This document shows positions 9,804-19,001 of a DNA stretch of 64,000 bases, piece after piece; within the stretch, counting starts at the first letter, position 1, and each line of letters starts with the position of its first letter. The notes below the pieces were generated by a model that saw only the letters and a program-made list of their open reading frames with translations, did not search any database and had not been told where the DNA came from. A program made the translations under genes and the position numbers. This DNA is from Streptomyces filamentosus (GTDB taxonomy: Bacteria; Actinomycetota; Actinomycetes; Streptomycetales; Streptomycetaceae). The stretch is from the NCBI RefSeq assembly GCF_014654895.1, contig NZ_BNBE01000001.1, forward strand, positions 1,922,001 through 1,986,000. The letters run 5' to 3'.

Positions 9804-10247
9804 CTACTGCGCGACCTGGGTGATCTCGAACGGGACCGGCTGCTGGGCAGCGTGCGGGTGGTTCTCGCCCGCGTAGACCTTCAGCTTCGAGAGCATCTGA
9901 CGGCCCAGGGTGTTCTTGGGGATCATGCCCTTGATGGCCTTCTCGACGGCCTTCTCGGGGTTCTTGTCCAGCAGCTCGTCGTAACGGACGGAGCGCAGAC
10001 CACCCGGGAAGCCGGAGTGACGGTAGGCCAGCTTCTGGGACTTCTTGTTGCCGGACAGGTGGACCTTGTCGGCGTTGATGATGATGACGAAGTCGCCCAT
10101 GTCCATGTGGGGGGCGTAGACCGGCTTGTGCTTGCCTCGGAGGAGGTTCGCGGCCGTGGTCGCCAGACGGCCCAGGACGATGTCCTGCGCGTCGATGATG
10201 TGCCACTGGCGAGTGACATCGCCGGGCTTGGGGCTGTACGTACGCAC
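9804..10247 (-). CDS. rplM: 50S ribosomal protein L13
   Basis: Early-assembly large-subunit protein, 147 residues. The start [20 protein letters not shown] is typical. Conserved motifs are [36 protein letters not shown] and [12 protein letters not shown]. It is the first gene of the rplM-rpsI unit. The 202 bases upstream to 10449 are non-coding and must hold the promoter, but no clear -35/-10 pair was picked out. Confidence 0.97.
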   Translation of the reverse strand: MRTYSPKPGDVTRQWHIIDAQDIVLGRLATTAANLLRGKHKPVYAPHMDMGDFVIIINADKVHLSGNKKSQKLAYRHSGFPGGLRSVRYDELLDKNPEKAVEKAIKGMIPKNTLGRQMLSKLKVYAGENHPHAAQQPVPFEITQVAQ

Positions 10248-10449
10248 TTCGTAGCCTTCGCTTCTTCAGTGGATGGAGTCCAGACACACCTGAAGCGATC
10301 ATGCAGCTGGGGCCTGCACTGCCGGGACCTGCCCGTATGCGAGCCACTGGTAACTGCTCCAGGGAACCTGCGTAGCGGCCCTTCGCGTGAGAACGACGAA
10401 GCCAATACGCATAACAAAGCAGAAGCGTACCCGCGCGCCCCTCGGCGGG

Positions 10450-10866
10450 TCAAAACGCCTCCCGGCTCCCTGCCTGCCCGTCGTACGCCTCCCGTGCCGC
10501 CGCCACCTCCCCCATGTGATCGTCCGCCCACGCCTTCACCGCCGCCACCACCGGCAGCAGGGACTCCCCCAGCGGCGTCAGCGCGTAGTCGACGCGGACC
10601 GGGACCGACGGGGTCACCGCGCGGGAGACCAGACCGTCCCGCTCCAGGGAACGGAGGGTCCGGGTGAGCATCTTCTGGCTGACGCCGGCGACCTTGCGGC
10701 TCAGTTCGCCGTAGCGGCGGGGGCCGTCCGCGAGGGCGTTCAGGACGAGGGTGACCCACTTGTCGGAGATGCGGTCGAGGAGCCGGCGCGCGGGGCACTC
10801 GGCGAGGTACGCGTCGTAGGCGCGGCGGGCCTCCTCGCGGCGCTCGGCGGCGGTGCGGGTGGGCAC
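10450..10866 (-). CDS. HxlR-family winged-helix transcriptional regulator
   Basis: DNA-binding regulator of 138 residues; HxlR members often sense reactive electrophiles or quinones and control a divergent oxidoreductase. GTG at 10866 is preceded by AAGGAG at good spacing. Characteristic residues are CPARRLLDRISDKWVTLVL, RYGELSRKVAGVSQKMLTRTLRSLERDGLV and YALTPLGESLLPVV. The conserved cysteine at the head of the domain is present. The open frame extends antisense through the neighbour but has no support there. Regulation of the divergent oxidoreductase is inferred from the arrangement. Confidence 0.9.
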   Translation of the reverse strand: MPTRTAAERREEARRAYDAYLAECPARRLLDRISDKWVTLVLNALADGPRRYGELSRKVAGVSQKMLTRTLRSLERDGLVSRAVTPSVPVRVDYALTPLGESLLPVVAAVKAWADDHMGEVAAAREAYDGQAGSREAF

Positions 10867-10983
10867 GGGGCACGCTCCTTCCGGTGCGGTACGCACTCGT
10901 GGGTACCTACTTCCCGACGGAGAGTAGTCCTCCCTAGCGTCGTGGGAGAACCGTCCCGTACGCCCCTCACGGAAGGCCCGCCC
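10867..10983. promoter_or_regulatory. Divergent promoter region, HxlR regulator and oxidoreductase
   Basis: These 117 bases separate two divergent starts and should carry both promoters and the HxlR operator. The AT-richer core GGTACCTACTTCCC (10902-10915) followed by GAGAGTAGT is the likeliest operator region. Exact sites cannot be fixed by eye. Confidence 0.45.
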
Positions 10984-11922
10984 ATGCGCGCGCTCGTCTT
11001 CGACTCCTTCGGCGGCCCCGAGGTCCTGCGGATCGCCGAGGTCCCCGTCCCCGCCGCCGGACCCGGGCAGGTCCGCGTCCGGGTCGAGGCCGCCACCGTC
11101 CACCCGGTGGACCTCGCCACCCGCTCCGGCGCGCTCGCCGCGGCCGGGGTGATGGCCGGCGGGGCCCGCACCGGGCTGGGCTGGGACGTCGCCGGGGTGG
11201 TCGAGGAGACCGGGCCCGGCGTCACCTCGGTCCGTCCCGGCGACCGGGTCATCGGCATGAACGACCGGCTCGACGTGCCCCTCGGCACCCACGCCGAGCA
11301 GGTCGTCCTGGACGCCCACGCGGTGGTGCCGGCCCCCGCCGGGCTCGCCCCGGCCGCCGCCGCGACCCTCCCGCTGGCCGGGCTCACCGCCCTCCAGGCC
11401 CTGGACGCGCTGGCCCTCCCCGGCGGGGAGACGCTGCTGGTCACGGGCGCGGCGGGCGCGGTCGGCGGGTACGCGGTGCAGCTCGCCGCCGCGCGCGGCC
11501 TGCGGGTGGTGGCGACGGCCCGCGCCGCCGACGAGCCGCTGGTACGGGAGCTGGGCGCCGCCCACGTCGTCCCCGCGGGCCCCGGCCGGCTCGGCGGGGC
11601 GGTCCGCTCCCTGGTCCCCGGCGGCGTGGCGGGCGCGCTCGACGCCGCCGTCCTGGGCGCGGCGGCCCTGGACGCGGTCCGCACGGGCGGCGCCTTCGCC
11701 GCGCTCGTCGCGGGCGGAGCCCCGTACCCCCTGCGCGGCATCCGCGTCGCCCAGGTCTGGGTCCGCGCGGACCCGGCCGGCCTGACCCGCCTGGCGCGGC
11801 TCGCCGAGACGGGCGTCCTCACCCCCCGCGTCGCGGACGCCCTCCCCCTGGCGGACGCCGCGAAGGCCCACCACCGCCTGTCCGAAGGCGGCCTCAGGGG
11901 CCGTCTGGTCCTGCTCCCGTGA
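10984..11922 (+). CDS. NADP-dependent zinc-independent MDR oxidoreductase (quinone reductase-like)
   Basis: Medium-chain dehydrogenase/reductase of 312 residues, probably an NADPH-dependent quinone or enone reductase. The GroES-like domain is N-terminal (MRALVFDSFGGPEVLRIAEV, GWDVAGVVEETGPGV). The Rossmann fold follows, with LLVTGAAGAVGGYAVQLAAA near 160-180. The zinc ligands of classical alcohol dehydrogenases are missing, as expected for the quinone reductase branch. It is divergent from the HxlR gene, which probably controls it. The physiological substrate is unknown. Confidence 0.87.
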   Translation: MRALVFDSFGGPEVLRIAEVPVPAAGPGQVRVRVEAATVHPVDLATRSGALAAAGVMAGGARTGLGWDVAGVVEETGPGVTSVRPGDRVIGMNDRLDVPLGTHAEQVVLDAHAVVPAPAGLAPAAAATLPLAGLTALQALDALALPGGETLLVTGAAGAVGGYAVQLAAARGLRVVATARAADEPLVRELGAAHVVPAGPGRLGGAVRSLVPGGVAGALDAAVLGAAALDAVRTGGAFAALVAGGAPYPLRGIRVAQVWVRADPAGLTRLARLAETGVLTPRVADALPLADAAKAHHRLSEGGLRGRLVLLP

Positions 11923-11967
11923 CGGACGAGCCCTGCCGGACCCGTCCGCCCCGCCGGCAGCCCGGGG

Positions 11968-13590
11968 TCAGCGCGCCCGCTCGACCCGCCGCTCGTCCCA
12001 CACCGGCTCCGTCGACTCGCGGACGACGCCGTCCGAGCCGAAGACCAGGTAGCGGTCGAAGCTCTTGGCGAACCAGCGGTCGTGGGTGACGGCGAGGACC
12101 GTGCCCTCGTAGGCCTCCAGGCCGTCCTGGAGGGCCTCGGCGGACTCCAGGTCCAGGTTGTCGGTGGGCTCGTCCAGGAGCAGGGCCGTGGTGCCGGCCA
12201 GCTCCATGAGGAGGATCTGGAAGCGGGCCTGCTGGCCGCCGGAGAGCTTGTCGAAGGGCTGGTCGCCCTGCCGCTCCAGCTCGTAGCGGCGCAGCATCGA
12301 CATCGCCCCGCCCCGGTCCTTGGCGTGCTCGGTCCACAGGATGTCGACGAGCGGGCGCCCGGTGAGCTCGGGGTGGGCGTGGGTCTGGGCGAAGTGCCCG
12401 GGGACGACCCGCGCACCCAGCTTCCACGTGCCCGTGTGCGCCACCGACGGGTCACCCGCGAGGAGGCGCAGGAAGTGCGACTTGCCGGAGCCGTTCGAGC
12501 CGAGGACGCCGACCCGCTCCCCGTAGAAGATCTCCAGGGAGAAGGGCTTCATCAGGCCGGTCAGTTCGAGGTTCTCGCAGGTCACGGCACGCACACCGGT
12601 GCGGCCGCCGCGCAGCCGCATCCGGATGTCCTGCTCGCGCGGCGGCTCCGGCGGCGGGCCGGCCTCCTCGAACTTCCGCAGCCGGGTCTGCGCGGCGGCG
12701 TACCGGGACGCCATCTCGTGGCTGACCGCGGCCGCCTGGCGCAGGTTGACGACGAGCTTCTTCAGCTGCGCGTGCTTCTCCTCCCAGCGCCGCTTCAGCT
12801 CCTCGAAGCGGGCGAACCGCTCCCGCCGCGCCTCGTGGAAGGTGTCGAAGCCGCTGCCGTGCACCCACACGTCGGAGCCGGCCGCGCCGGGCTCCACCGC
12901 GATGATCTTCTGCGCGGACCGGGAGAGCAGCTCCCGGTCGTGGGAGATGAAGAGCACGGTCTTGCGGGTCTCCCGCAGCCGCTCCTCCAGCCACCGCTTG
13001 CCGGGCACGTCCAGGTAGTTGTCCGGCTCGTCGAGGAGCAGCACCTCGTCGGTGCCGCGCAGCAGCGACTCCAGGACGAGCCGCTTCTGCTCGCCGCCGG
13101 AGAGCGTCCGCACCTGGCGGAACTGCGCCTTGTCGTACGGCATGCCGAGCGCGGCCGTGGTGCAGATGTCCCACAGCGTCTCCGCCTCGTAGCCCTGCAC
13201 CTCCGCCCAGTCGGCGAGGGCCTGCGCGTACTTCATCTGCGCGGCCTCGTCGTCGACGGTCATGATCAGGTGCTCGGCCTCGTCGACGGCCTTCGCGGCG
13301 TCCCGGATCCGCGGGTGCGCCACGGAGACCAGCAGGTCGCGGACGGTCGACTCGTCCCGTACGGAGCCGATGAACTGCGGCATCACGCCGAGCCCGCCGC
13401 TGACGGTGACGGAGCCGCCGTGCGGCTGGAGGTCTCCCGCGATGATCCGCAGGAGGGTGGTCTTGCCGGCGCCGTTGGCCCCGACGAGCGCGACGACGGC
13501 GCCCTCTCCCACCCGGAAGGAGGCGTCCCCGAGGAGGACCCTCCCGTCGGGAAGGTAGTACTCCAGATGCGCGGCCTCGACGTGTCCCAT
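11968..13590 (-). CDS. ABC-F family ATPase (ribosome-associated type)
   Basis: Soluble protein with two ABC domains and no membrane segment, the architecture of ABC-F translation factors that act at the ribosomal E site. The first domain has GANGAGKTT and LSGGEQKRLVLE; the second has GSNGSGKS and LSGGQQARFQIL. An Arg/Lys-rich linker helix (KRRWEEKHAQLKKL) lies between them. ATG at 13590 gives MGHVEAAHLEYYLPDG, 540 residues; GTG at 13605 and ATG at 13599 are alternative starts. Whether it protects against an antibiotic or has a housekeeping role cannot be told. Confidence 0.88.
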   Translation of the reverse strand: MGHVEAAHLEYYLPDGRVLLGDASFRVGEGAVVALVGANGAGKTTLLRIIAGDLQPHGGSVTVSGGLGVMPQFIGSVRDESTVRDLLVSVAHPRIRDAAKAVDEAEHLIMTVDDEAAQMKYAQALADWAEVQGYEAETLWDICTTAALGMPYDKAQFRQVRTLSGGEQKRLVLESLLRGTDEVLLLDEPDNYLDVPGKRWLEERLRETRKTVLFISHDRELLSRSAQKIIAVEPGAAGSDVWVHGSGFDTFHEARRERFARFEELKRRWEEKHAQLKKLVVNLRQAAAVSHEMASRYAAAQTRLRKFEEAGPPPEPPREQDIRMRLRGGRTGVRAVTCENLELTGLMKPFSLEIFYGERVGVLGSNGSGKSHFLRLLAGDPSVAHTGTWKLGARVVPGHFAQTHAHPELTGRPLVDILWTEHAKDRGGAMSMLRRYELERQGDQPFDKLSGGQQARFQILLMELAGTTALLLDEPTDNLDLESAEALQDGLEAYEGTVLAVTHDRWFAKSFDRYLVFGSDGVVRESTEPVWDERRVERAR

Positions 13591-13646
13591 GGGATGCATT
13601 GTCACCGCCCGCGTCCCCTTCTCCCAAGCGGTTTAGGATGCGCGGC

Positions 13647-14615
13647 ATGAGCTTTGGGGGACCGCAGTGGCCGCAGGAGCCGCAGCAGCAGGGGCAGCAG
13701 GGGTACGGATATCCGCCGCAGCCGGGGCCGTACGGGCAGCAGCCGGGTCCGGGGGCGTACGGGCAGCAGCATCCGGGCCACGGGCAGCAGCAGTGGCCGC
13801 AGCCCCGGGGCGGCGACGGCACCCCTGACTGGGGCGCCCTCGCGGACGCCTCCGCCGCGGGCGACCGCCGCAGGCGCAGGCTGCTCGTCGTGGGCGGGAT
13901 CGTCGCCACGGTCCTCGTGGGCGCGCTCGTCGCGACCGCCGTCGTGGCGACGAACAAGAAGAACGACGAGGCGAAGACCGGCGGCCCGACCCCGACCGGC
14001 GCCGTCACCACCACGTCCTCGCCCACCCCGGCGCCGACCTTCTCCTCCGTGGCCCCGCCGCCCCCGCCGGACCCGAAGGACTACATCACCGATCCGAAGA
14101 AGGACAAGGCGCCGCTGACCGCCGAGGGCCTCTTCCCGGGCAGGAAGCTCACCATGTACGGCCGCCCGTACAAGAAGGGCGCGACCTCCTCCACCACGAA
14201 CTGCGCCTCGGTCACCCAGGGCGGGCTCGGGTCGGTGCTCCAGAAGAACGGCTGCCAGAAGCTGGTGCGCGCCACCTACGTCAGGGACGGCGTGGCGGTC
14301 ACCGTCGGCGTCGCCGTCTTCCCCTCGGAGAAGGCCGCCCTGGCCGCGAAGAAGCAGGCCAGCGGCGGCGTCGCGCCCCTCGCGGGCGCGGGCGTGGGGA
14401 ACTTCTGCCACGCGACGGTCTGCCTGCGCCGCTCCAACTCGGTCGGCCGCTACGCCTACTTCACCCAGGCCGGCTTCACGAACGGCACCAAGGTCACCCA
14501 GAAGGACACCCCGGTCTTCCGGGCCAGCGACGACCTCGGCACCTTCGCCTTCAACCAGATCTACGCCCGCGGCAAGAGCCAGGCGAAGGCCGCCGCCTCG
14601 GCCCCGCCGCAGTGA
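13647..14615 (+). CDS. Single-pass membrane protein with Gln/Pro/Gly-rich N-terminus
   Basis: Unknown function, 322 residues. The N-terminal 55 residues are low complexity with QQG, PYGQQ and PGP repeats. One transmembrane helix at about 77-98 (LLVVGGIVATVLVGALVATA) follows a basic RRRR stretch, which predicts a cytoplasmic N-terminus. A Thr/Pro linker leads to an extracellular domain with four cysteines (TNCASV, KNGCQKL, GNFCHATVCLR) likely to form disulfides. This layout is common in streptomycete envelope proteins. ATG at 13647 is favoured by AGGA 8 bases upstream. It is divergent from the ABC-F gene. Confidence 0.75.
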   Translation: MSFGGPQWPQEPQQQGQQGYGYPPQPGPYGQQPGPGAYGQQHPGHGQQQWPQPRGGDGTPDWGALADASAAGDRRRRRLLVVGGIVATVLVGALVATAVVATNKKNDEAKTGGPTPTGAVTTTSSPTPAPTFSSVAPPPPPDPKDYITDPKKDKAPLTAEGLFPGRKLTMYGRPYKKGATSSTTNCASVTQGGLGSVLQKNGCQKLVRATYVRDGVAVTVGVAVFPSEKAALAAKKQASGGVAPLAGAGVGNFCHATVCLRRSNSVGRYAYFTQAGFTNGTKVTQKDTPVFRASDDLGTFAFNQIYARGKSQAKAAASAPPQ

Positions 14616-14628
14616 GCCGGGGCGGGGC

Positions 14629-15486
14629 TCAGCAGCAGCCGGCCGCGCCCGGCAGGGTGCGCTTGTTGCGGGCCTCGCGGCTGCGGGCGGCCAGCTGGTC
14701 GTCGGCCGGGTAGCCGACCTCTTCGAGGGTGAGGCCGTGCGGGCGCACGACGTGCACGGCGGAGTCCCGGACCCCGGCGGCCAGCACCTTCCCCGGCCAG
14801 TCGACCGGGCGGTGCCCGTCACCGACGAAGAGGAGGGCGCCGACCAGCGAGCGGACCATGTTGTGGCAGAAGGCGTCGGCCTTGACCGTGGCCTCCATGA
14901 TCCCGTCGGGCCGCCGCTCCCAGCGCAGCTCCTGGAGAGTGCGGATGGTGGTCGCGCCCTCCCGCTTCTTGCAGTACGCGGCGAAGTCGTGCTCGCCGAC
15001 CAGCGCGGCGGCGGCCTCGTTCATGGCGTCCACGTCGAGGGTCCAGTCGTGCCACAGCACGTGTCCGCGCAGCAGCGGGTCGACACCGCCGGGGTGGTCG
15101 GTGACCCGGTACGCGTACCGCCGCCAGACCGCCGAGAAACGGGCGTTGAAGCCCGCGGGGGCCTCGGTGAGGCTCCACACCCGCACGTCGTGCGGGAGGC
15201 GTCCGGCGAGCCGCCGCAGCAGCTTCTCGCGGTGCTCCTCCCACAGCTCCCCGGGCAGGTCCACGTGGGCGACCTGCCCGCGCGCGTGCACGCCGGCGTC
15301 GGTCCGGCCGGCGACGGTCAGCTCGAACGTCTCCGGGGACCGCGTCACGGTCTTCAGGGCGTCCTCGATCTCGCCCTGCACGGTCCGCTGCCCGCGGGCC
15401 TGCTTGGCCCAGCCGGAGAAGTCCCGGCCGTCGTAGGAAAGGTCCAGCCGTACCCGTACGAACCCGGGCTGCACGTCGTCGCTCAC
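14629..15486 (-). CDS. truA: tRNA pseudouridine(38-40) synthase
   Basis: Isomerises uridines 38-40 in the tRNA anticodon arm. The 285-residue protein has the TruA N-terminus [19 protein letters not shown] and the catalytic aspartate in [20 protein letters not shown]. Other family motifs are [25 protein letters not shown] and [14 protein letters not shown]. The start is GTG at 15486. It lies downstream of rplQ on the same strand, as in many bacteria, but is separated by a strong hairpin at 15506-15550. It is convergent with the membrane protein gene, with only 13 bases between the stops. Confidence 0.95.
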   Translation of the reverse strand: MSDDVQPGFVRVRLDLSYDGRDFSGWAKQARGQRTVQGEIEDALKTVTRSPETFELTVAGRTDAGVHARGQVAHVDLPGELWEEHREKLLRRLAGRLPHDVRVWSLTEAPAGFNARFSAVWRRYAYRVTDHPGGVDPLLRGHVLWHDWTLDVDAMNEAAAALVGEHDFAAYCKKREGATTIRTLQELRWERRPDGIMEATVKADAFCHNMVRSLVGALLFVGDGHRPVDWPGKVLAAGVRDSAVHVVRPHGLTLEEVGYPADDQLAARSREARNKRTLPGAAGCC

Positions 15487-15505
15487 GCGGAAATCCTCTC
15501 AGACG

Positions 15506-15550
15506 CACGGGAACGGGCCCGCACCCCAGGGGGTACGGGCCCGTTCCGTG
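15506..15550 (-). terminator. Terminator after rplQ
   Basis: Inverted repeat with a perfect 12-base core GGAACGGGCCCG (15510-15521) and its complement (15536-15547), extended by further pairs. It lies 20 bases beyond the rplQ stop and probably ends the alpha-operon transcript. Confidence 0.8.
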
Positions 15551-15569
15551 AGAAACGTCGGAAGAACGC

Positions 15570-16040
15570 TTACGCGTCCTTCGCCTCGTCCTCGGTCGCC
15601 TCGGCGGCGGGGGCCTCGTCGGCCTCCTTGACGGCGCGCTTGGTGGCGGCCTCGGCCTCGGCGACGGTCGCCTTCTTGGCGATCTCGCCCTCGACCAGCT
15701 CGATCACGGCCATCGGGGCGTTGTCGCCACGACGGTTGCCGATCTTGGTGATGCGGGTGTAGCCACCCGGACGCTCCGAGTAGCGCGGGGCGATCTCGGT
15801 GAAGAGGGTGTGGACGATGCCCTTGTCGGTGATCGTCTGCAGCACCAGGCGACGGTTGTGGATGTCGCCCTTCTTCGCCTTGGTGATCAGGCGCTCGGCG
15901 ACGGGACGCAGACGACGGGCCTTGGCCTCGGTCGTCGTGATGCGGCCGTGCTCGAACAGCGACTTCGCCAGGTTGGCGAGCAGCAGCTTCTCGTGAGCGG
16001 CGGAACCGCCGAGGCGGGCACCCTTCGCGGGACGCGGCAT
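15570..16040 (-). CDS. rplQ: 50S ribosomal protein L17
   Basis: Large-subunit protein near the exit tunnel. ATG at 16040 with AAGGAGAAACACC upstream gives 156 residues starting [20 protein letters not shown]. The L17 core continues through [18 protein letters not shown] and [19 protein letters not shown]. The C-terminal 35 residues are Ala/Glu/Lys-rich (an acidic extension common in actinobacteria). An in-frame ATG 24 bases upstream is rejected because the ribosome site points to 16040. It follows rpoA after 169 non-coding bases. Confidence 0.96.
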   Translation of the reverse strand: MPRPAKGARLGGSAAHEKLLLANLAKSLFEHGRITTTEAKARRLRPVAERLITKAKKGDIHNRRLVLQTITDKGIVHTLFTEIAPRYSERPGGYTRITKIGNRRGDNAPMAVIELVEGEIAKKATVAEAEAATKRAVKEADEAPAAEATEDEAKDA

Positions 16041-16209
16041 GGTGTTTCTCCTTGTGATCTGCACCGGCCGTGTGAGGTACCGGTGTCAGTATCCGAGCAG
16101 GCGGTTACCTGTCGGAGACCGGGGCTTGCGCTCCGGGAAGGGGCGCGGGGAACTGCGCGGTCAGGCACAGCGCTCCCGCGCCCGGGTACGGACCGTGAGG
16201 CCCGAGTTC

Positions 16210-17232
16210 TCAGTACTGCTCGGTCTCGACGAAGCCCGCGTCCGCGTCGTCGTCGGCGCCGAAGGCGTCGGCCGCGGCGGTCGGGTCGAATCCGGGCGGG
16301 CTGTCCTTGAGCGCCAGGCCCATGCCGGCCAGCTTCGCCTTGACCTCGTCGATCGACTTCGCACCGAAGTTGCGGATGTCGAGCAGGTCGGCCTCGGAGC
16401 GGGCGACGAGCTCACCCACGGAGTGGATGCCCTCGCGCTTGAGGCAGTTGTACGACCGAACGGTGAGCTCCAGCTCCTCGATCGGCAGCGCCAGGTCGGC
16501 GGCCAGGGCGGCGTCCGTCGGGGACGGGCCCATGTCGATGCCCTCGGCGTCGATGTTCAGCTCGCGGGCGAGACCGAACAGCTCGACCAGGGTCTTGCCG
16601 GCGGACGCCATGGCGTCGCGCGGGCGCATGGCCTGCTTGGTCTCGACGTCGACGATGAGCTTGTCGAAGTCGGTGCGCTGCTCGACTCGGGTCGCCTCGA
16701 CCTTGTAGGTGACCTTCAGCACGGGGCTGTAGATGGAGTCGACCGGGATGCGGCCGATCTCCTGGCCCACCTGCTTGTTCTGGACGGCGGAGACGTAGCC
16801 GCGACCGCGCTCGACGGTCAGCTCCATCTCCAGCTTGCCCTTGGCGTTCAGGGTCGCCAGGACGAGGTCGGGGTTGTGCACCTCGACGCCGGCCGGGGGC
16901 GCGATGTCGGCGGCGGTGACCAGACCCGGGCCCTGCTTGCGCAGGTACATCACGACGGGCTCGTCGTGCTCCGAGGAGACGACCAGCTGCTTGATGTTGA
17001 GGATGAGGTCGGTGACGTCCTCCTTGACGCCCGGCACGGTGGTGAACTCGTGCAGGACGCCGTCGACGCGGATGCTCGTGACGGCGGCACCCGGGATCGA
17101 GGAGAGGAGGGTACGGCGGAGGCTGTTGCCGAGGGTGTAACCGAAGCCCGGCTCCAGCGGCTCGATCACGAACCGGGAGCGGAACTCGTCGACGACCTCT
17201 TCGGTCAGCGACGGACGCTGAGCGATAAGCAT
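16210..17232 (-). CDS. rpoA: DNA-directed RNA polymerase subunit alpha
   Basis: Assembly platform of RNA polymerase, with a C-terminal domain that contacts UP elements and activators. The 340-residue protein starts [13 protein letters not shown] and carries the alpha-NTD motifs [21 protein letters not shown]. The alpha-CTD follows the linker ([25 protein letters not shown], the helix-hairpin-helix [13 protein letters not shown]). The acidic tail ends [16 protein letters not shown], which is usual for Streptomyces. It is downstream of rpsK, separated by 120 bases that contain a hairpin. Confidence 0.97.
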   Translation of the reverse strand: MLIAQRPSLTEEVVDEFRSRFVIEPLEPGFGYTLGNSLRRTLLSSIPGAAVTSIRVDGVLHEFTTVPGVKEDVTDLILNIKQLVVSSEHDEPVVMYLRKQGPGLVTAADIAPPAGVEVHNPDLVLATLNAKGKLEMELTVERGRGYVSAVQNKQVGQEIGRIPVDSIYSPVLKVTYKVEATRVEQRTDFDKLIVDVETKQAMRPRDAMASAGKTLVELFGLARELNIDAEGIDMGPSPTDAALAADLALPIEELELTVRSYNCLKREGIHSVGELVARSEADLLDIRNFGAKSIDEVKAKLAGMGLALKDSPPGFDPTAAADAFGADDDADAGFVETEQY

Positions 17233-17292
17233 GTGTGTTCCTTCAGTCGTGGACGCCCACTATTTGACGTCCTCGGTGTACTGCAAGGGTAC

Positions 17293-17324
17293 GGGCGGCG
17301 CGCCTCGAAAGAGGCACACCGCCC
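17293..17324 (-). terminator. Intergenic hairpin between rpsK and rpoA
   Basis: On the minus strand GGGCGGTGTGCCTC and GAGGCGCGCCGCCC form a 14-bp stem with two G-U pairs and the tetraloop TTTC. No T-run follows. It could be a partial terminator or an mRNA-processing or stability element inside the alpha operon. Confidence 0.5.
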
Positions 17325-17352
17325 GAAAAGCCCAGGTCAAGCAGGCGACGCG

Positions 17353-17757
17353 TCAGACGCGGCGGCGCTTGGGGGGACGGCAGCCGTTGTGCGGCGTGGG
17401 GGTGACGTCCTGGATCGAGCCGACCTCGAGGCCGGTGGCCTGGAGGGAGCGGATCGCGGTCTCACGGCCGGAGCCGGGACCCTTGACGAAGACGTCGACC
17501 TTGCGCATGCCGTGCTCCTGCGCGCGGCGGGCGGCCGACTCGGCGGCCATCTGCGCGGCGAAGGGGGTGGACTTGCGCGAGCCCTTGAAGCCGACGTGGC
17601 CGGCGGAGGCCCAGGAGATCACGTTGCCCGCGGGGTCCGTGATCGAGACGATCGTGTTGTTGAACGTGCTCTTGATGTGCGCGTGGCCGTGAGCGACGTT
17701 CTTCTTTTCCTTGCGGCGCACCTTCTTGGCAGCGCCCTGACGACCCTTGGGGGGCAT
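17353..17757 (-). CDS. rpsK: 30S ribosomal protein S11
   Basis: Platform protein of the small subunit that contacts 16S rRNA near the mRNA exit. It has 134 residues. The N-terminus is basic ([20 protein letters not shown]). The core [20 protein letters not shown] and [16 protein letters not shown] is conserved, and the C-terminus [17 protein letters not shown] is invariant. It sits 66 bases downstream of rpsM. Confidence 0.97.
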   Translation of the reverse strand: MPPKGRQGAAKKVRRKEKKNVAHGHAHIKSTFNNTIVSITDPAGNVISWASAGHVGFKGSRKSTPFAAQMAAESAARRAQEHGMRKVDVFVKGPGSGRETAIRSLQATGLEVGSIQDVTPTPHNGCRPPKRRRV

Positions 17758-17823
17758 CTCTTACTCCTACGGGAGGTGGTCGGTCCTACAGCGAAGACCG
17801 CTTGGTCAAGCGTCCGCTGAGGA

Positions 17824-18204
17824 CTACTTCTTGCCCGGCTTCTTCTTGCCGGCGATGGCGCGACGCGGGCCCTTGCGGGTACGGGCGTTCGTGCTGGTGC
17901 GCTGGCCGCGGACGGGCAGGCCACGACGGTGGCGCAGACCCTGGTAGCAACCGATCTCGACCTTGCGGCGGATGTCGGCGGCGATCTCGCGGCGGAGGTC
18001 ACCCTCGGTCTGGAGGTTGGCGTCCACGTACTCGCGGATCTTGACGAGGTCTTCCTCGGCAAGGTCGCGGACACGGGTGGACGGGTCCACGCCGGTCGCG
18101 GCGAGGATCTCCTCGGACCGGGTGCGCCCGATGCCGAAGACGTAGGTGAGTGCGACCACCACGCGCTTCTCGCGCGGGATGTCAACACCGGAAACGCGTG
18201 CCAT
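17824..18204 (-). CDS. rpsM: 30S ribosomal protein S13
   Basis: Small-subunit head protein that forms bridges with the 50S and touches P-site tRNA through its basic tail. It has 126 residues starting [19 protein letters not shown]. Conserved elements are [14 protein letters not shown], the signature [18 protein letters not shown] with [10 protein letters not shown], and a KKKPGKK tail. It is separated from rpmJ by 191 non-coding bases. Confidence 0.97.
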   Translation of the reverse strand: MARVSGVDIPREKRVVVALTYVFGIGRTRSEEILAATGVDPSTRVRDLAEEDLVKIREYVDANLQTEGDLRREIAADIRRKVEIGCYQGLRHRRGLPVRGQRTSTNARTRKGPRRAIAGKKKPGKK

Positions 18205-18395
18205 TCAATGGCTCCTGTGTTCTCGGGGGTCTGCTGCAGAACCGTTCCCGGCTGCCGTATGAGGTACAGGTCGGGTCCCCGGCCCCCGCCGGAGGTGCCG
18301 TCAACCGCGCGAGGGCGGTCGGACGGGCTCTGCGTATGTACGTGTTGCTATGCGTCGCGCGAAGAACTGCGAAGTTGCAGGTCGGTCGGCGTGCG

Positions 18396-18509
18396 TCAGC
18401 CCTGGCGCTGCTTGTGGCGCAGGTTGTCGCAGATGACCATGACCCGGCCGTGACGGCGGATCACCTTGCACTTGTCGCAGATCTTCTTGACGCTCGGCTT
18501 GACCTTCAT
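18396..18509 (-). CDS. rpmJ: 50S ribosomal protein L36 (zinc-binding type)
   Basis: The smallest ribosomal protein, 37 residues, from ATG at 18509: [19 protein letters not shown] and so on to HKQRQG. The CxxC pair (ICDKCK) with the later Cys and His (VICDNLRHK) forms the zinc ribbon, so this is the zinc-dependent C+ paralog. It lies 60 bases downstream of infA, the usual order. Confidence 0.96.
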   Translation of the reverse strand: MKVKPSVKKICDKCKVIRRHGRVMVICDNLRHKQRQG

Positions 18510-18569
18510 GGGATGTGAGGTTCTCCGGGTCAGTGCCACCACCCGCGGGAAGGCGGGTGCGGGCAAGAT

Positions 18570-18791
18570 CTACTTGTAGCGGTAGACGATCCGGCCACGC
18601 GTCAGGTCGTACGGAGAGAGCTCCACGACGACCCGGTCGTCCGGGAGGATACGGATGTAGTGCATCCGCATCTTGCCGGAGATGTGCGCGAGGACCTTGT
18701 GACCGTTCTGGAGCTCCACCTTGAACATGGCGTTCGGGAGGGACTCGATCACGGTGCCCTCGATCTCGATGGCACCTTGCTTCTTGGCCAC
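18570..18791 (-). CDS. infA: Translation initiation factor IF-1
   Basis: Binds the ribosomal A site during initiation. GTG at 18791 gives 73 residues starting (M)[20 protein letters not shown]. The S1/OB fold continues through [20 protein letters not shown] and the C-terminus RGRIVYRYK. The longer in-frame start (18848) is not used because the IF-1 N-terminus is invariant. The 210 bases up to map are GC-rich and non-coding; they probably hold its own promoter. Confidence 0.97.
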   Translation of the reverse strand: MAKKQGAIEIEGTVIESLPNAMFKVELQNGHKVLAHISGKMRMHYIRILPDDRVVVELSPYDLTRGRIVYRYK

Positions 18792-19001
18792 GCTTCGCCT
18801 TTCGAATCGGCTACCTTGATCGACTCTCACTCCCCGGTGCAGACACACGGGTACACGAGAGCCGACGCATCAGTCTACGTCAGGCCCCTGGAAAAGACGA
18901 ATCCGGGGAATCTGCCCCACGAAGAAGATCCTTACGCCAGGGAGGCCGATCCCGCGGGCGCGTGCCCCCGCGCCGGCGGGGCCGGCCCCCGGACACGTGC
19001 C

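Noticed and set aside
14081..14275. Short minus-strand open frame inside the membrane protein gene
   Set aside because: Shadow of the plus-strand gene; no start signal or homology pattern.
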